Part shown: positions 7,804 through 16,395 of the stretch, in pieces
How positions within the stretch are numbered: position 1 is the first letter of the stretch
Layout of the letters: every line of letters starts with the position of its first letter
From: Cytobacillus horneckiae
Lineage (GTDB): Bacteria; Bacillota; Bacilli; Bacillales; Cytobacillaceae
DNA: 64,000 nucleotides
Assembly (NCBI RefSeq): GCF_002835735.1
Contig: NZ_PISD01000036.1
Span: 1 to 64,000, forward strand
Direction of reading: 5' to 3'
Program-made: the position numbers and the translations under genes
The notes under the pieces: generated by a model
The model's database searches: none
Told to the model about the DNA's origin: nothing
What the model saw: the letters and a program-made list of their open reading frames with translations, nothing else

Positions 7804-8031
7804 CGAATCGAATATATTCACAATTTGGCAGACGATAAAGGAAATAAAATCGATCCTGCAGCAGTAGGCATGCCTCCAGATTTTCCGCAGAATCAGCTTC
7901 ATATTATAGAATTCAAACGTGTGAGTGAAAATAAGACTGAATTGATGATTACTGAATACGATTGGAGCTTTGGTCAAATGATGGAGATGTCTAAAAAGGG
8001 CATGGTGCAGTGCCTTAATTTAATTATTTAG
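7804..8031 (+). pseudogene. 3' fragment of an SRPBCC (AHSA1-like) gene
   Basis: The plus-strand frame RIEYIHNLADDKGNKIDP, then FPQNQLHIIEF, KTELMITEYDW and GQMMEMSKKGM, is the C-terminal half of an activator-of-Hsp90-like/START (SRPBCC) protein. The N-terminal half is absent, replaced at about 7803 by phage-type sequence, and the last residues are altered (QCLNLII then stop). It looks like a host gene cut by the insertion or a later deletion. Confidence 0.6.
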
Positions 8032-8218
8032 CTTTCTCTGTACATTAAAAATGAGGCGAAGAAATAACTTAAACGAATGGACACCACCGCCTTATATAAC
8101 CTTCCTTTACACTTCTAACGAACCTCCGAAATAGAAAGTGCTTAATGTTTCTTAACTTTAATTGCATATGAACAAACTATTTGGAAATAATATCCTCATC
8201 AATTCTGAGAGGATGTAA

Positions 8219-8674
8219 ATGATGTTCACGCATATATACTTATGGACAATGCTGATTTTGCCTTGGGGAATTTTCTTCTTTTTAGATAAACAAAGATTAA
8301 AATCTTTTTTGCCAGGCGGATTAGTAAGCGCTTTGCTATTAACTATTTTCTTTCAATTATACGAACGATATAACCTTTTAGAAATTAAAGATACTATATT
8401 CCCGTTAACTAATACTACTCCCTTTATATATGGGATATATATTGTTTTGCCTACAGTATTTTTATATTTCACATTTGGAAATTTCCTCTTGTATTTCTGC
8501 ATTAATGCGATTAGCGATGCTATTTTTGCCTTTGGAATATTGAATTTGTATGAATACATGGGGATATATGAAATGAAATCTCAGTATCATTTAATGATAT
8601 ATATTAACTGCCTCATATGTGCAGCATTAATTTACTTATTTCAAAAATGGCAGTATATTGAGCCCTATAAATAA
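8219..8674 (+). CDS. CBO0543-like integral membrane protein, 151 aa
   Basis: GAGAGGATG upstream supports ATG 8219. The protein has about five membrane helices with a short charged loop DKQRLKSFLPGG after helix 1, ERYNLLEIKDTIFPLTNTTPFIYG between helices 2 and 3, and YLFQKWQYIEPYK at the end. This resembles CBO0543-family membrane proteins of spore formers; function unknown. It is the second such protein in this accessory stretch (see 3643). No operon partner. Confidence 0.55.
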   Translation: MMFTHIYLWTMLILPWGIFFFLDKQRLKSFLPGGLVSALLLTIFFQLYERYNLLEIKDTIFPLTNTTPFIYGIYIVLPTVFLYFTFGNFLLYFCINAISDAIFAFGILNLYEYMGIYEMKSQYHLMIYINCLICAALIYLFQKWQYIEPYK

Positions 8675-8766
8675 CCTAGAATGCTGTTTTCACTTCATTA
8701 ATGAATCATAGACTGTAGAGAAGCTCTTTTTCAAAAAAAAGAAACGTTTAGGATTTTCTTAGTATC

Positions 8767-8825
8767 ACACTTTGTCTACACTCTGAGGATGCCATATGAA
8801 TCCTTTCAGAGTGTAGATAAAGTGT
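8767..8825. repeat. Long inverted repeat (20-bp arms)
   Basis: ACACTTTGTCTACACTCTGA (8767-8786) pairs with 8806-8825 over 20 bp with a single G-U, around a 19-base loop that itself has GGAT...ATCC ends. No U-run follows on either strand, so it is not a plain intrinsic terminator. It lies between the membrane gene and the amidase gene. Confidence 0.7.
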
Positions 8826-8922
8826 AAACAAAATCATTTCAGTTAGACCACTCGCCCCTCAGAAAATCACAAACCACTCTTTTATATATTGGAATGAGTT
8901 TGTGTATTGCTACCTTTTAGGA

Positions 8923-9615
8923 TTACTTTACACGTAAGACCTGTCCAATATAAATAGTATAATTCTCATCTAATCCATTCCAACTACGAATTTGCTGAAT
9001 CGTGCTTCCGTATCTTTGGGCAAGAGAGTAAACTGTATCTCCTGTCACAACTGTATGATAAACAACTGGTGCTTTAGGTTGAAGATTAAATGCTCGAGCC
9101 AGTCCGTTCACATGGCCGCGGGCGATTCTTTCAATAAACGCAGGTTGTTTAAGCTTATTTGCATCAGCAGCATTGTCGATAAAACCATTCTCTGTTAATA
9201 TCGCAGGCATATTGGACTCTCTTAGCACATGGAAGTTGGCTTGTTTCTTCCCTCGGTTCTGGAAATCTACTTGTTTCAAAACCTCTTCATGAATGATATT
9301 TTGATAAGTTGTAGTTGGCGCCCCTACACCCGGATAAATATAGTCTTCATATCCTGTGCCGCCCCCTGCATTAATATGAATAGATAGAAAATAATCTGCG
9401 TCCCAGCTATTCGCTACATTTGTCCGTTGTGCTAGTGATACCGTCTCATCACCTGTACGGCTCATTAAAACGGAAACATTATTATATCCATTAATGAGCA
9501 TATCTCTCATTCTAGTCGATATCTGTAAGGTTATCGCCTTTTCCTGTAGTCCATTACCAACCGCACCTGGATCTGTGCCACCATGACCGGGATCAATAAA
9601 TATTTTAACCATCAT
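8923..9615 (-). CDS. N-acetylmuramoyl-L-alanine amidase with LysM domain, 230 aa
   Basis: GGAGAG before ATG 9615 sets the start. Residues 4-180 are an Amidase_3 (zinc) domain: IFIDPGHGGTDPG with the first His ligand, an early Glu (QEKAI), SIHINA with the second His, and LTENGFID with the catalytic Glu. Residues about 186-230 are one LysM repeat (HTVVTGDTVYSLAQRYGS). It cleaves the lactyl-amide bond of peptidoglycan; CwlC-like enzymes act in mother-cell lysis, others in phage lysis. There is no signal peptide. Monocistronic. A 30-nt piece of its coding sequence recurs imperfectly at 9798-9827. Confidence 0.85.
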   Translation of the reverse strand: MMVKIFIDPGHGGTDPGAVGNGLQEKAITLQISTRMRDMLINGYNNVSVLMSRTGDETVSLAQRTNVANSWDADYFLSIHINAGGGTGYEDYIYPGVGAPTTTYQNIIHEEVLKQVDFQNRGKKQANFHVLRESNMPAILTENGFIDNAADANKLKQPAFIERIARGHVNGLARAFNLQPKAPVVYHTVVTGDTVYSLAQRYGSTIQQIRSWNGLDENYTIYIGQVLRVK

Positions 9616-9797
9616 AAATCTCTCCTTTTTTAATAGTTTTATGCAAAAACTTAAAAAGTGATTGTACAGAACCACTAATTCATCTATTAAACAAGCAAAA
9701 GGAGATAAGAGCCTAATAAATGGTTTGCTAGACCTTCCTATATAGTGTCATTTTAATTATTGATAGCAGCAGTTCATGCTTGTACATGTTTACATAC

Positions 9798-9827
9798 TAT
9801 GTGCTGGTGATGCTGTCTCATCACCTA
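9798..9827. repeat. Imperfect 30-nt copy of an amidase segment
   Basis: TGTGCTGGTGATGCTGTCTC and the next ten bases match the amidase coding region at 9428-9457 with four mismatches. It abuts the truncated sucC relic, so the junction may have formed by recombination between the two areas. The rest of 9616-9824 holds nothing recognisable. Confidence 0.5.
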
Positions 9828-9902
9828 TATTACCCTTCCTTTTGGAGTCGATACACCATATTGACCGAGGACTTCTTTTCCTTGATATTCATGGATATTC
9901 AT
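9825..9902 (-). pseudogene. sucC: 5' fragment of sucC (succinyl-CoA ligase beta)
   Basis: After a perfect AGGAGG, ATG 9902 reads MNIHEYQGKEVLGQYGVSTP KGRV and then a stop. This is the invariant N-terminus of succinyl-CoA synthetase beta chains. The gene ends after 25 codons at a junction with amidase-like sequence. It follows odhB on the same strand, so a sucC(D) continuation of the 2-oxoglutarate dehydrogenase operon has been lost here. Confidence 0.75.
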
Positions 9903-9914
9903 ATTATGCCTCCT

Positions 9915-9941
9915 AAAAAACTAAGACTTTCTATTCTTAAG
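9915..9941 (-). terminator. Possible terminator at the end of odhB
   Basis: On the minus strand CTTAAGA and TCTTAG form a short stem with one bulge, followed by six Ts, overlapping the odhB stop codon. Weak, but placed where termination before the sucC relic would be expected. Confidence 0.4.
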
Positions 9942-11169
9942 CTTCTAAAAGTAATTTTTCTGGATCTTCAAGCAATTGCTTTACTTTCACTAAAAACCCA
10001 ACGGCTTCCTTACCATCTACAATACGGTGGTCATAAGAGAGTGCAAGATACATCATAGGTCTAATTTCAATCGTTCCGTTGTCTAAAGCAACAGGTCGGT
10101 TTTGAATAGAATGCATGCCCAATATTCCAACCTGAGGAGCATTTAAGATTGGTGTAGATAATAAAGAACCAAATGTACCACCGTTTGTTATCGTAAATGT
10201 ACCACCTTGAAGTTCGGATAAAGTAAGTTTTGCTTCTCTTGCTTTCAGTGCTAAATCGCTAATTTCTTTCTCTATTTCTGCGAAATTTAACCGATCTGCA
10301 CCTCTTACAACTGGGACCACTAAGCCTTCATCAGTAGAAACAGCAATTCCAATATCATAGAATTTCTTAACGACCATTTCATTTTCTTGAATTTCAGCGT
10401 TTAATAGCGGATAGCTTTTTAGAGCGCTGACGACAGCTTTTGTAAAAAATGACATAAACCCTAGTTTTACATCATGTTCTTTAAAGAATGTATCTTTTCT
10501 TTTCTTTCTTACATTCATAACAGCAGTCAAATCTACTTCATTAAATGTGGTTAAAATTGCCGCAGAATGCTGTACCTTTACAAGATTCTTGGCAATGGTT
10601 GCACGACGGCGAGACATCCTTCTTGTTTCTACTGGCTTGTTGCTGTTTGTTTGAGCGGTCTGTTGAGCTGGTATTGTTTGCCGTGCTGCTGGAGATGCAG
10701 TGTTTGCAACTGAACGACCTTCAGGTACATAGTTTGATACATCTTGTTTACGTATTCTTCCTAATGGATCTAAGGCAGCTACATTTTGTAAATCAATTCC
10801 TCGCTCTCTTGCTAATTTCCTTGCTGCAGGGGAGGCAATAACATTACTTACAGGTTCAGTAAATGATTCTGCAATAGGCGTTATTTCTGGAGTTATTTTT
10901 TCTTCAACTACTTTTTCTTCAGAACTGCTTACGTTACTTTCAGAAATAATCGCAATCGTTTCTCCAGCATTTACGGTATCACCTTCAGTCTTTAAAGTTT
11001 CTTTTAATACCCCGCTAAACTCGGAAATAACCTCTATATTTACTTTGTCTGTTTCAAGCTCTATTATATAATCACCTTTTGAAACAGTTTCACCAGGTTG
11101 TTTTAACCATTGTGCAATCGTACCTTCTGTAATGGATTCAGCTAATTGTGGAACTACTATTTCTGCCAT
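9937..11169 (-). CDS. odhB: 2-oxoglutarate dehydrogenase E2 (dihydrolipoamide succinyltransferase)
   Basis: The 410-residue protein has the three E2 parts in order: lipoyl domain (1-77, lipoyl Lys in ETDKVNIEV), peripheral-subunit binding domain (about 113-150, [14 protein letters not shown]) and catalytic acyltransferase domain (about 175-410) ending in [12 protein letters not shown] with catalytic His and Asp. It transfers succinyl groups to CoA in the 2-oxoglutarate dehydrogenase complex. ATG 11169 ([11 protein letters not shown] follows) is the normal E2 start; a GTG 12 bases earlier is in frame. Same strand as odhA, 66 bases downstream. E3 must come from elsewhere, since the local lpd copy is a relic. 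Confidence 0.93.
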   Translation of the reverse strand: MAEIVVPQLAESITEGTIAQWLKQPGETVSKGDYIIELETDKVNIEVISEFSGVLKETLKTEGDTVNAGETIAIISESNVSSSEEKVVEEKITPEITPIAESFTEPVSNVIASPAARKLARERGIDLQNVAALDPLGRIRKQDVSNYVPEGRSVANTASPAARQTIPAQQTAQTNSNKPVETRRMSRRRATIAKNLVKVQHSAAILTTFNEVDLTAVMNVRKKRKDTFFKEHDVKLGFMSFFTKAVVSALKSYPLLNAEIQENEMVVKKFYDIGIAVSTDEGLVVPVVRGADRLNFAEIEKEISDLALKAREAKLTLSELQGGTFTITNGGTFGSLLSTPILNAPQVGILGMHSIQNRPVALDNGTIEIRPMMYLALSYDHRIVDGKEAVGFLVKVKQLLEDPEKLLLEA

Positions 11170-11235
11170 TTTTTTACACACCCTTTTATTGGATTGACAA
11201 GTACAAATTAATCCGCCTGCTTATGCCGAAAACAA

Positions 11236-14067
11236 CTAAATACTTACCTCTTCCTTTGTATTTTTATCAGTTGGTGTTAATGCTTCATCTATTATTCTTT
11301 GTTGCTCGTTTTTATGAATCATTGGATTTCCCTCAGAAGGGCTTGACATTTCTGGTCGACCAGTATAGGAAACTTTAATATGCTCAGGTATTAAAGCTTG
11401 TAACTTTGGAGCAATATAGCTCCATGCACCCATATTTTTTGGTTCTTCTTGCGTCCAGATAACCTCTTTTAGGTTTTTATATTTACCAATTAAACTTCTA
11501 ATTTGTTCTTCCGGGAAAGGATATAATTCTTCAATTCTAATAATATCTAACCAATTAAAGGTTTTTGTATCGGCCACATGGTCTGATAGCTCTACTGCGA
11601 GTCGACCTGTACAGAAGGCAATTCGCTCTACTTGATCTGATTCACTCCCTAATCCTGGTTGCTCAATAACCTCTTGGAATTGACCATTTGTAAATTCCTC
11701 TAAAAACGCTCCAGCAGATGCATTACGCAATAAGCTTTTTGGGGCCATTATTACTAAAGGTCTTACTTCATCAGTATTCAGTATCGCTGCTTGCCTTCTT
11801 AAAATATGAAAATATTGAGCTGAGGAAGACAGATTTGCAACAGTCCAGTTATTTTCAGCTGCTAGTTGAAGGAAACGTTCTAATCTAGCACTAGAGTGTT
11901 CTGGTCCTTGACCTTCATAACCGTGTGGCAATAAAACTATAATTCCTGATTTTTGACCCCATTTGGATTGTCCTGCAGATATAAATTGGTCGATGATGAC
12001 TTGTGCACCGTTCGCAAAGTCACCAAATTGTGCTTCCCAAAGTACTAGCGTTTCAGGTGAAATAACATTATAACCGTATTCAAAGCCTAGTATAGATACT
12101 TCTGAAAGTGAACTATTATGGATAGCAAAGGATGCATTTGACGTACTAATTTTATGCAATGGGCAATATTTTTCACCCGTTTTCACATCGGATAAAACAA
12201 TATTTCGATGGGAGAATGTTCCTCTCTCAGAATCTTGTCCAGTTAATCGAATTGGAGTACCATCTTTCAATATCGTTGCAAAAGCTAACGCTTCCGCATG
12301 TGCCCAATCAATTGTTCTCCTTTTTTTCTCAAAAACTTCAAGTCTACGATTTAATATTTTTTGTAGTTTACCGAACACGTTGAAGCCTTTTGGCCATTCT
12401 AGAAGCTCGGAATTAATTTTGGTTAATGTTTCTTTATCGACGGTAGTATCTACTTTTTGTATTTCATGATGGTTTTCCGCCTGTAACTCTGAAATCGAGC
12501 GAACTTCTGAATGTTCTTTATTAATATTTTTATACGCCTCTGTAATTTTTTTTAATATTTTTGTTTCAATTTCTTTTATTTGCTTAGCTGTCATTGATTT
12601 TTCACTTACTAATTGTTGCTTATATACAGTTGTAACCGTTGGATGCTTATGAACAATGTTATATGTTAACGGGTTTGTAGCCATTGGTTCATCCATTTCA
12701 TTGTGACCCATTCTTCTATAACCAATTAAATCAACTACAACATCTTTTTTGAATGTTTGACGATATTCGAATGCTAAACGCATCGTTGTCAAGCTCGCCT
12801 TAGGAGCATCAGCATTGACATGGAAAATTGGAATAGAGTAACCTTTCGCCAAATCACTGGAATATCTAGTAGATCTTGAATCTTCACTTTCTGTTGTAAA
12901 GCCAATGCAGTTATTTGCAATAATATGAATGGTGCCGCCTGTTTGATAAGCTTTCGTTCTTGAATAATTTAATGTTTCTGCTACAACACCTTGGCCAGGA
13001 AAAGCGGCATCTCCATGCACTAATAGTGCAAGTGCTTTTGATACATCTTGTTTCGGATACCCTTTTTCAGAACAATCATCCTGAGCTGCTCTTGCATATC
13101 CTTCTACTACCGTACCTGCAAACTCCAAATGACTTGGGTTATTGGCTAAGGTGACTTTAATTTTTTTATCTTGAATTTGTCTGTTCTTTACTGCCCCCAT
13201 ATGATACTTAACATCACCAGTGCTGCCCTTTGTTTCCAAATAATCAGGGTTTTTGTTCATCCATGTTGAATGCTGAAATTGTGAAAAAATCCCTTCGTAT
13301 GGTTTTTCTAATACATGTGCAAGGACATTCAATCTACCTCTATGTGACATAGAAATCATTACGTTTTTAATTCCCTCTTCCGCTGATAAAGAAATCAATT
13401 CTTCTAAAGAAGGAACAAGTGTTTCTAATCCTTCAACAGAAAAACGTTTTTGCCCAACATAAGTTTTTTGAATAAATTGTTCAAATGCCTCTGCTTTATA
13501 CAAATTAGAGAAAAGATCCGCTTTTTTTTCAGCAGAGAATGGCAATGTATAATACTTATTTTCAATTTTGCTTTGAAGCCAGCGTCGTTCTTCTGGTTCT
13601 ACATGCTGAATTTCGAAACCGATATAGCCTGTATACACCTCAAGTAAATATTGAATAGCAGCTAACCCATCTGATAATTGTCCCTTCTTCTCTGGACAAA
13701 TAATTTCTGCTGGAATTTCCCTCACATCATCTTCTGTTAAATCATAGTAAGATAAAGTGAGCAATTCTGATGGCGATTGCTTTTCTAATGGATAAATATT
13801 TGCCTCTAAATGCCCATTTGTGCGTATATTTTCTGCTAGTTTCAATACGTCAACAAACTTCTTCATTTTATTAATAACAAATGCTGGTGAAGCAGCTTCT
13901 TCATTATTTTCAGTTATATCTAATTGGGGTTCTCCCCACGTCGCAAATAGCCCTTGTAAACTTTCGTCAACTAAATCCGGGTTATTCAAATACAAATCAT
14001 ATTGTTCTAACAAATAACCTAAGTTAGGCCCAGAAACATCATGCCATGAACTAGTTGTGTTATTCAT
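11236..14067 (-). CDS. odhA: 2-oxoglutarate dehydrogenase E1
   Basis: The 943-residue protein has the full E1o layout and length (Bacillus OdhA is about 944): the N-terminal helix region GPNLGYLLEQYD, the core with SHRGRLNVLAHVLEKP, HGDAAFPGQGVVAETLN for ThDP binding, RRMGHNEMDEP, and the C-terminal transketolase-like domain SARLERFLQL. It decarboxylates 2-oxoglutarate and succinylates the E2 lipoyl arm. ATG 14067 is preferred because AAAGGG lies nine bases upstream; an ATG nine bases earlier would sit on top of that site. It lies 48 bases after the SLC13 transporter gene, probably in one transcript. Confidence 0.93.
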   Translation of the reverse strand: MNNTTSSWHDVSGPNLGYLLEQYDLYLNNPDLVDESLQGLFATWGEPQLDITENNEEAASPAFVINKMKKFVDVLKLAENIRTNGHLEANIYPLEKQSPSELLTLSYYDLTEDDVREIPAEIICPEKKGQLSDGLAAIQYLLEVYTGYIGFEIQHVEPEERRWLQSKIENKYYTLPFSAEKKADLFSNLYKAEAFEQFIQKTYVGQKRFSVEGLETLVPSLEELISLSAEEGIKNVMISMSHRGRLNVLAHVLEKPYEGIFSQFQHSTWMNKNPDYLETKGSTGDVKYHMGAVKNRQIQDKKIKVTLANNPSHLEFAGTVVEGYARAAQDDCSEKGYPKQDVSKALALLVHGDAAFPGQGVVAETLNYSRTKAYQTGGTIHIIANNCIGFTTESEDSRSTRYSSDLAKGYSIPIFHVNADAPKASLTTMRLAFEYRQTFKKDVVVDLIGYRRMGHNEMDEPMATNPLTYNIVHKHPTVTTVYKQQLVSEKSMTAKQIKEIETKILKKITEAYKNINKEHSEVRSISELQAENHHEIQKVDTTVDKETLTKINSELLEWPKGFNVFGKLQKILNRRLEVFEKKRRTIDWAHAEALAFATILKDGTPIRLTGQDSERGTFSHRNIVLSDVKTGEKYCPLHKISTSNASFAIHNSSLSEVSILGFEYGYNVISPETLVLWEAQFGDFANGAQVIIDQFISAGQSKWGQKSGIIVLLPHGYEGQGPEHSSARLERFLQLAAENNWTVANLSSSAQYFHILRRQAAILNTDEVRPLVIMAPKSLLRNASAGAFLEEFTNGQFQEVIEQPGLGSESDQVERIAFCTGRLAVELSDHVADTKTFNWLDIIRIEELYPFPEEQIRSLIGKYKNLKEVIWTQEEPKNMGAWSYIAPKLQALIPEHIKVSYTGRPEMSSPSEGNPMIHKNEQQRIIDEALTPTDKNTKEEVSI

Positions 14068-14115
14068 ACTTTCCATCCCTTTCTATTAAGTTAAACATTA
14101 TTGAATTTTTCTCTC

Positions 14116-15573
14116 TTAAAGTAAACCTATCCATTGCCAGTACGTTAAGCTGAAAATAATAATTAATAAATAACCTACTAGAGTAATTGGAATACCAGAT
14201 TTCAAAAGGTCTTTCGTTGTAAATGCCCCTGTTCCATATGCAAGCATATTTTGTGGAGCACTTACTGGCAATAAAAATCCAAAGCTTACAGCAAATTGTT
14301 GAATCAATACAAGCCCTGGGCCATTAAAGGATGTTGGTTCCATTGACATCACAAGTGCAATAACAATCGGAATGAAAGCTGATGATAAGCTTGTTGCACT
14401 TGCAAAACCTAAATGGATTAATATATTAAATAAAGTTAATACCATAATAATGAATACTAGTGGCATACTGGTTAATCCAACAGCTTCTAACGTTCTCTCT
14501 GATAACCACGATGCGCCTTGAGTTTGTAATAAAACAGTTCCTAACGAAATTCCGATTGCAAATACACTAATCGTTCCCCACGGAATTTTACTTTCAACTT
14601 CTTTCCATGTGAAAATTCCGATTTGAGGGAAAAGCATAACAGCAACAGCAGCAATAGTAACAGTTGTAGAATCAAATGGATGTATGATTCCTTCTGTTGC
14701 CCAAAGGATTAATAGTACTAGTGAAATAATAATTAATTTCCATTCTTTTGAGGAAATCTTTCCTAATTCCTTTAATTGAGTACTAATAATTTCTTTTCCG
14801 CCTTGTAATTCTCCAAGTTCGGGTTTAATGAGCTTGTTCATTACAAAAAATAAGATGACGGACATGATAATGGACCATGGGCCAGCATATAACAGCCATT
14901 GTCCCCATGTGATATTAGTACCAAAGGATTGTTCCATAAAGCCTAAAGCAACCATGTTTTGTGCAGCCGCAGTTTTAATCCCAATGTTCCAAATAGAAAT
15001 GGATTGAACAGCTGTTATAATAAGTAATGCCGACAATCTGCTTGTTTTTGGAAGCTTGAATGCTGCTACAATTCCCAATAGTATCGGAATGATTGTACCC
15101 GCACGTGCTGTTGCACTTGGTACGAATAAGGCAAGAGCGATACTAACCACAATCGTTCCAAAAACTAAATTACTTGTTTTTGTCCCTACTTTTGACATAA
15201 TGAATAGGGCCAGACGTTTATGCAAGCCTGTTATTTCCATGGCTGCAGCAATGAATAGTGCCCCTGCCACAAGTCCGACAGCCGGAGAGCTTAATCCACT
15301 CAGTGCCATTTTTAATGCACCTGTACTACTATAAGTTACTGATGGATCTTCAATCATTGGTGCAAGTCCTATAAAAACAGTCATTAGTACGACAATAAGA
15401 ACAGCACTTACTTGATAAGTTACAGCTTCAGTCACCCAGAGAATGACAGCTAAAGCTAATATCGCTAGCGCCCTTTGTCCTGCAATTGGAAGGGTATCAG
15501 GATTTGGCAATAGGACGATAATGAAAAATACTGTAAAAGCTAGGAAAATCGCTATTAATTTTTTCTTGTCCAT
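14116..15573 (-). CDS. SLC13/DASS-family dicarboxylate transporter, 485 aa
   Basis: The protein has 11-14 membrane helices of the divalent anion:sodium symporter (SLC13, CitT/YflS) family, with the paired family motifs around SATARAGTIIPILLGI and SLSSAFIPIVIAL and a C-terminal LPVSAPQNMLAYGTG. Family members carry malate, succinate, citrate, tartrate or 2-oxoglutarate. AGAGGGATAAAA precedes ATG 15573, so the 24 extra codons upstream are not used. It is followed by odhA and odhB on the same strand, which suggests uptake of a C4/C5 dicarboxylate feeding 2-oxoglutarate dehydrogenase. A 17-base element at 15627-15643, repeated before the AEC gene, lies about 55 bases upstream. Confidence 0.85.
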   Translation of the reverse strand: MDKKKLIAIFLAFTVFFIIVLLPNPDTLPIAGQRALAILALAVILWVTEAVTYQVSAVLIVVLMTVFIGLAPMIEDPSVTYSSTGALKMALSGLSSPAVGLVAGALFIAAAMEITGLHKRLALFIMSKVGTKTSNLVFGTIVVSIALALFVPSATARAGTIIPILLGIVAAFKLPKTSRLSALLIITAVQSISIWNIGIKTAAAQNMVALGFMEQSFGTNITWGQWLLYAGPWSIIMSVILFFVMNKLIKPELGELQGGKEIISTQLKELGKISSKEWKLIIISLVLLILWATEGIIHPFDSTTVTIAAVAVMLFPQIGIFTWKEVESKIPWGTISVFAIGISLGTVLLQTQGASWLSERTLEAVGLTSMPLVFIIMVLTLFNILIHLGFASATSLSSAFIPIVIALVMSMEPTSFNGPGLVLIQQFAVSFGFLLPVSAPQNMLAYGTGAFTTKDLLKSGIPITLVGYLLIIIFSLTYWQWIGLL

Positions 15574-15626
15574 TTTTATCCCTCTTTTTGTTTTTTCAAT
15601 ATATGAAACAAAGAAATCCTTAACAA

Positions 15627-15643
15627 AATTACAAATCACTTTC
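15627..15643 (-). promoter_or_regulatory. 17-nt element GAAAGTGATTTGTAATT, copy 1
   Basis: Read toward the SLC13 gene this is GAAAGTGATTTGTAATT. The identical 17-mer occurs at 16164-16180 oriented toward the AEC transporter gene. Two exact copies upstream of two divergent transporter genes next to a two-component system suggest an operator for the response regulator (inference). Confidence 0.5.
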
Positions 15644-15703
15644 ATTCATACCAGATATATGAACTAGTTCATAAAGTCCATGTGGTGTAATCTAATTAAC
15701 ATT

Positions 15704-16004
15704 TCATTTTACAATGTGGATAGGGCTTTCTAGTGCAACTTCTGCTGATTCCATCACAATTTCTCCAAGATTGGCTGGGCATGGTTGGTTAAGCAAATCT
15801 TCTGCTATTAAGCCTGCTTCCATCGCTAATGAAAGTTCAGCTATTATATCTGAAGCTTATTACCCACAATCGCCTCCAAGGTTTTCTTTTTCAACAAATT
15901 GTAACTTTTTGCCCCAGCTGGCCAGCACCAATTGCTGTCACATATCCTCCTGGTTCAGCACCTATTACGATTGTTTCTGCTAAATGAAGTTCATTTTTGT
16001 CCAT
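15704..16004 (-). pseudogene. lpdA: Internally deleted lpd (dihydrolipoamide dehydrogenase) relic
   Basis: After AGGAGG, ATG 16004 reads [20 protein letters not shown], the FAD-binding start of E3, then a one-base insertion near 15891 breaks EKENLGGDCG. The next sequence jumps to the extreme C-terminus: LSLAMEAGLIAEDL and LGEIVMESAEVALESPIHIV, then TGA. About 370 residues, including the C-x4-C redox disulfide and NAD domain, are missing. It is clearly a dead E3 gene upstream of the SLC13-odhAB genes. Confidence 0.8.
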
Positions 16005-16163
16005 TTTTCATCCTCCTTTTTATTGTTCACAGGAGCGATATCTTTTAAATAGATAGCAATTAAAAGATTTTAAATTATATGAGAACAATAAATTGAATCA
16101 TAATAGCTTTCCCGTTCTAAATGTAAAAAAAAAAATCATGCATTTCTATAATACGTAAATAAC

Positions 16164-16180
16164 GAAAGTGATTTGTAATT
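16164..16180 (+). promoter_or_regulatory. 17-nt element GAAAGTGATTTGTAATT, copy 2
   Basis: Exact copy of the element upstream of the SLC13 gene, here oriented toward the AEC gene and about 215 bases from its start. Putative response-regulator site (inference). Confidence 0.5.
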
Positions 16181-16351
16181 ATCGAAATCAATCGTATTTT
16201 TTCCTTAACTATGAAATGACTTATAGTTTGCTCAATATTTCACTTACTTTAATTGCATAAATTATTTTTATTACAATTTATTTTTATAAAATACAAATTA
16301 ACTTATGATGGACTTGTAAGAAATAGCGGTCAAAAAAATTTTTTAAGGGTT

Positions 16352-16371
16352 TTTGTGAAATCATTCACAAA
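16352..16371. promoter_or_regulatory. Palindrome TTTGTGAAATCATTCACAAA
   Basis: Eight-base perfect arms around ATCA, ending 25 bases before the AEC start codon and overlapping the expected leader. It could be a repressor operator or a leader hairpin; no U-run follows, so not a terminator. Confidence 0.45.
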
Positions 16372-16395
16372 CAAATTCAATTGGAGGAAAAATCC

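Larger units (their letters stand above)
16005..16395. other. AT-rich divergent regulatory region
   Basis: No gene. It holds the second 17-nt element (16164-16180), a palindrome (16352-16371) and, near 16304, a TATGAT that could be a -10 for the AEC gene but without a good -35. It is the only control region between the relic/SLC13 side and the AEC side. Confidence 0.5.

Noticed and set aside
8767..8825. Intrinsic terminator
   Set aside because: No U-run on either strand after the stem.
2750..8900. Intact genomic island bounded by tRNA-Ala attachment repeats
   Set aside because: No second copy of the tRNA 3' end was found and the only integrase is dead, so borders cannot be set.
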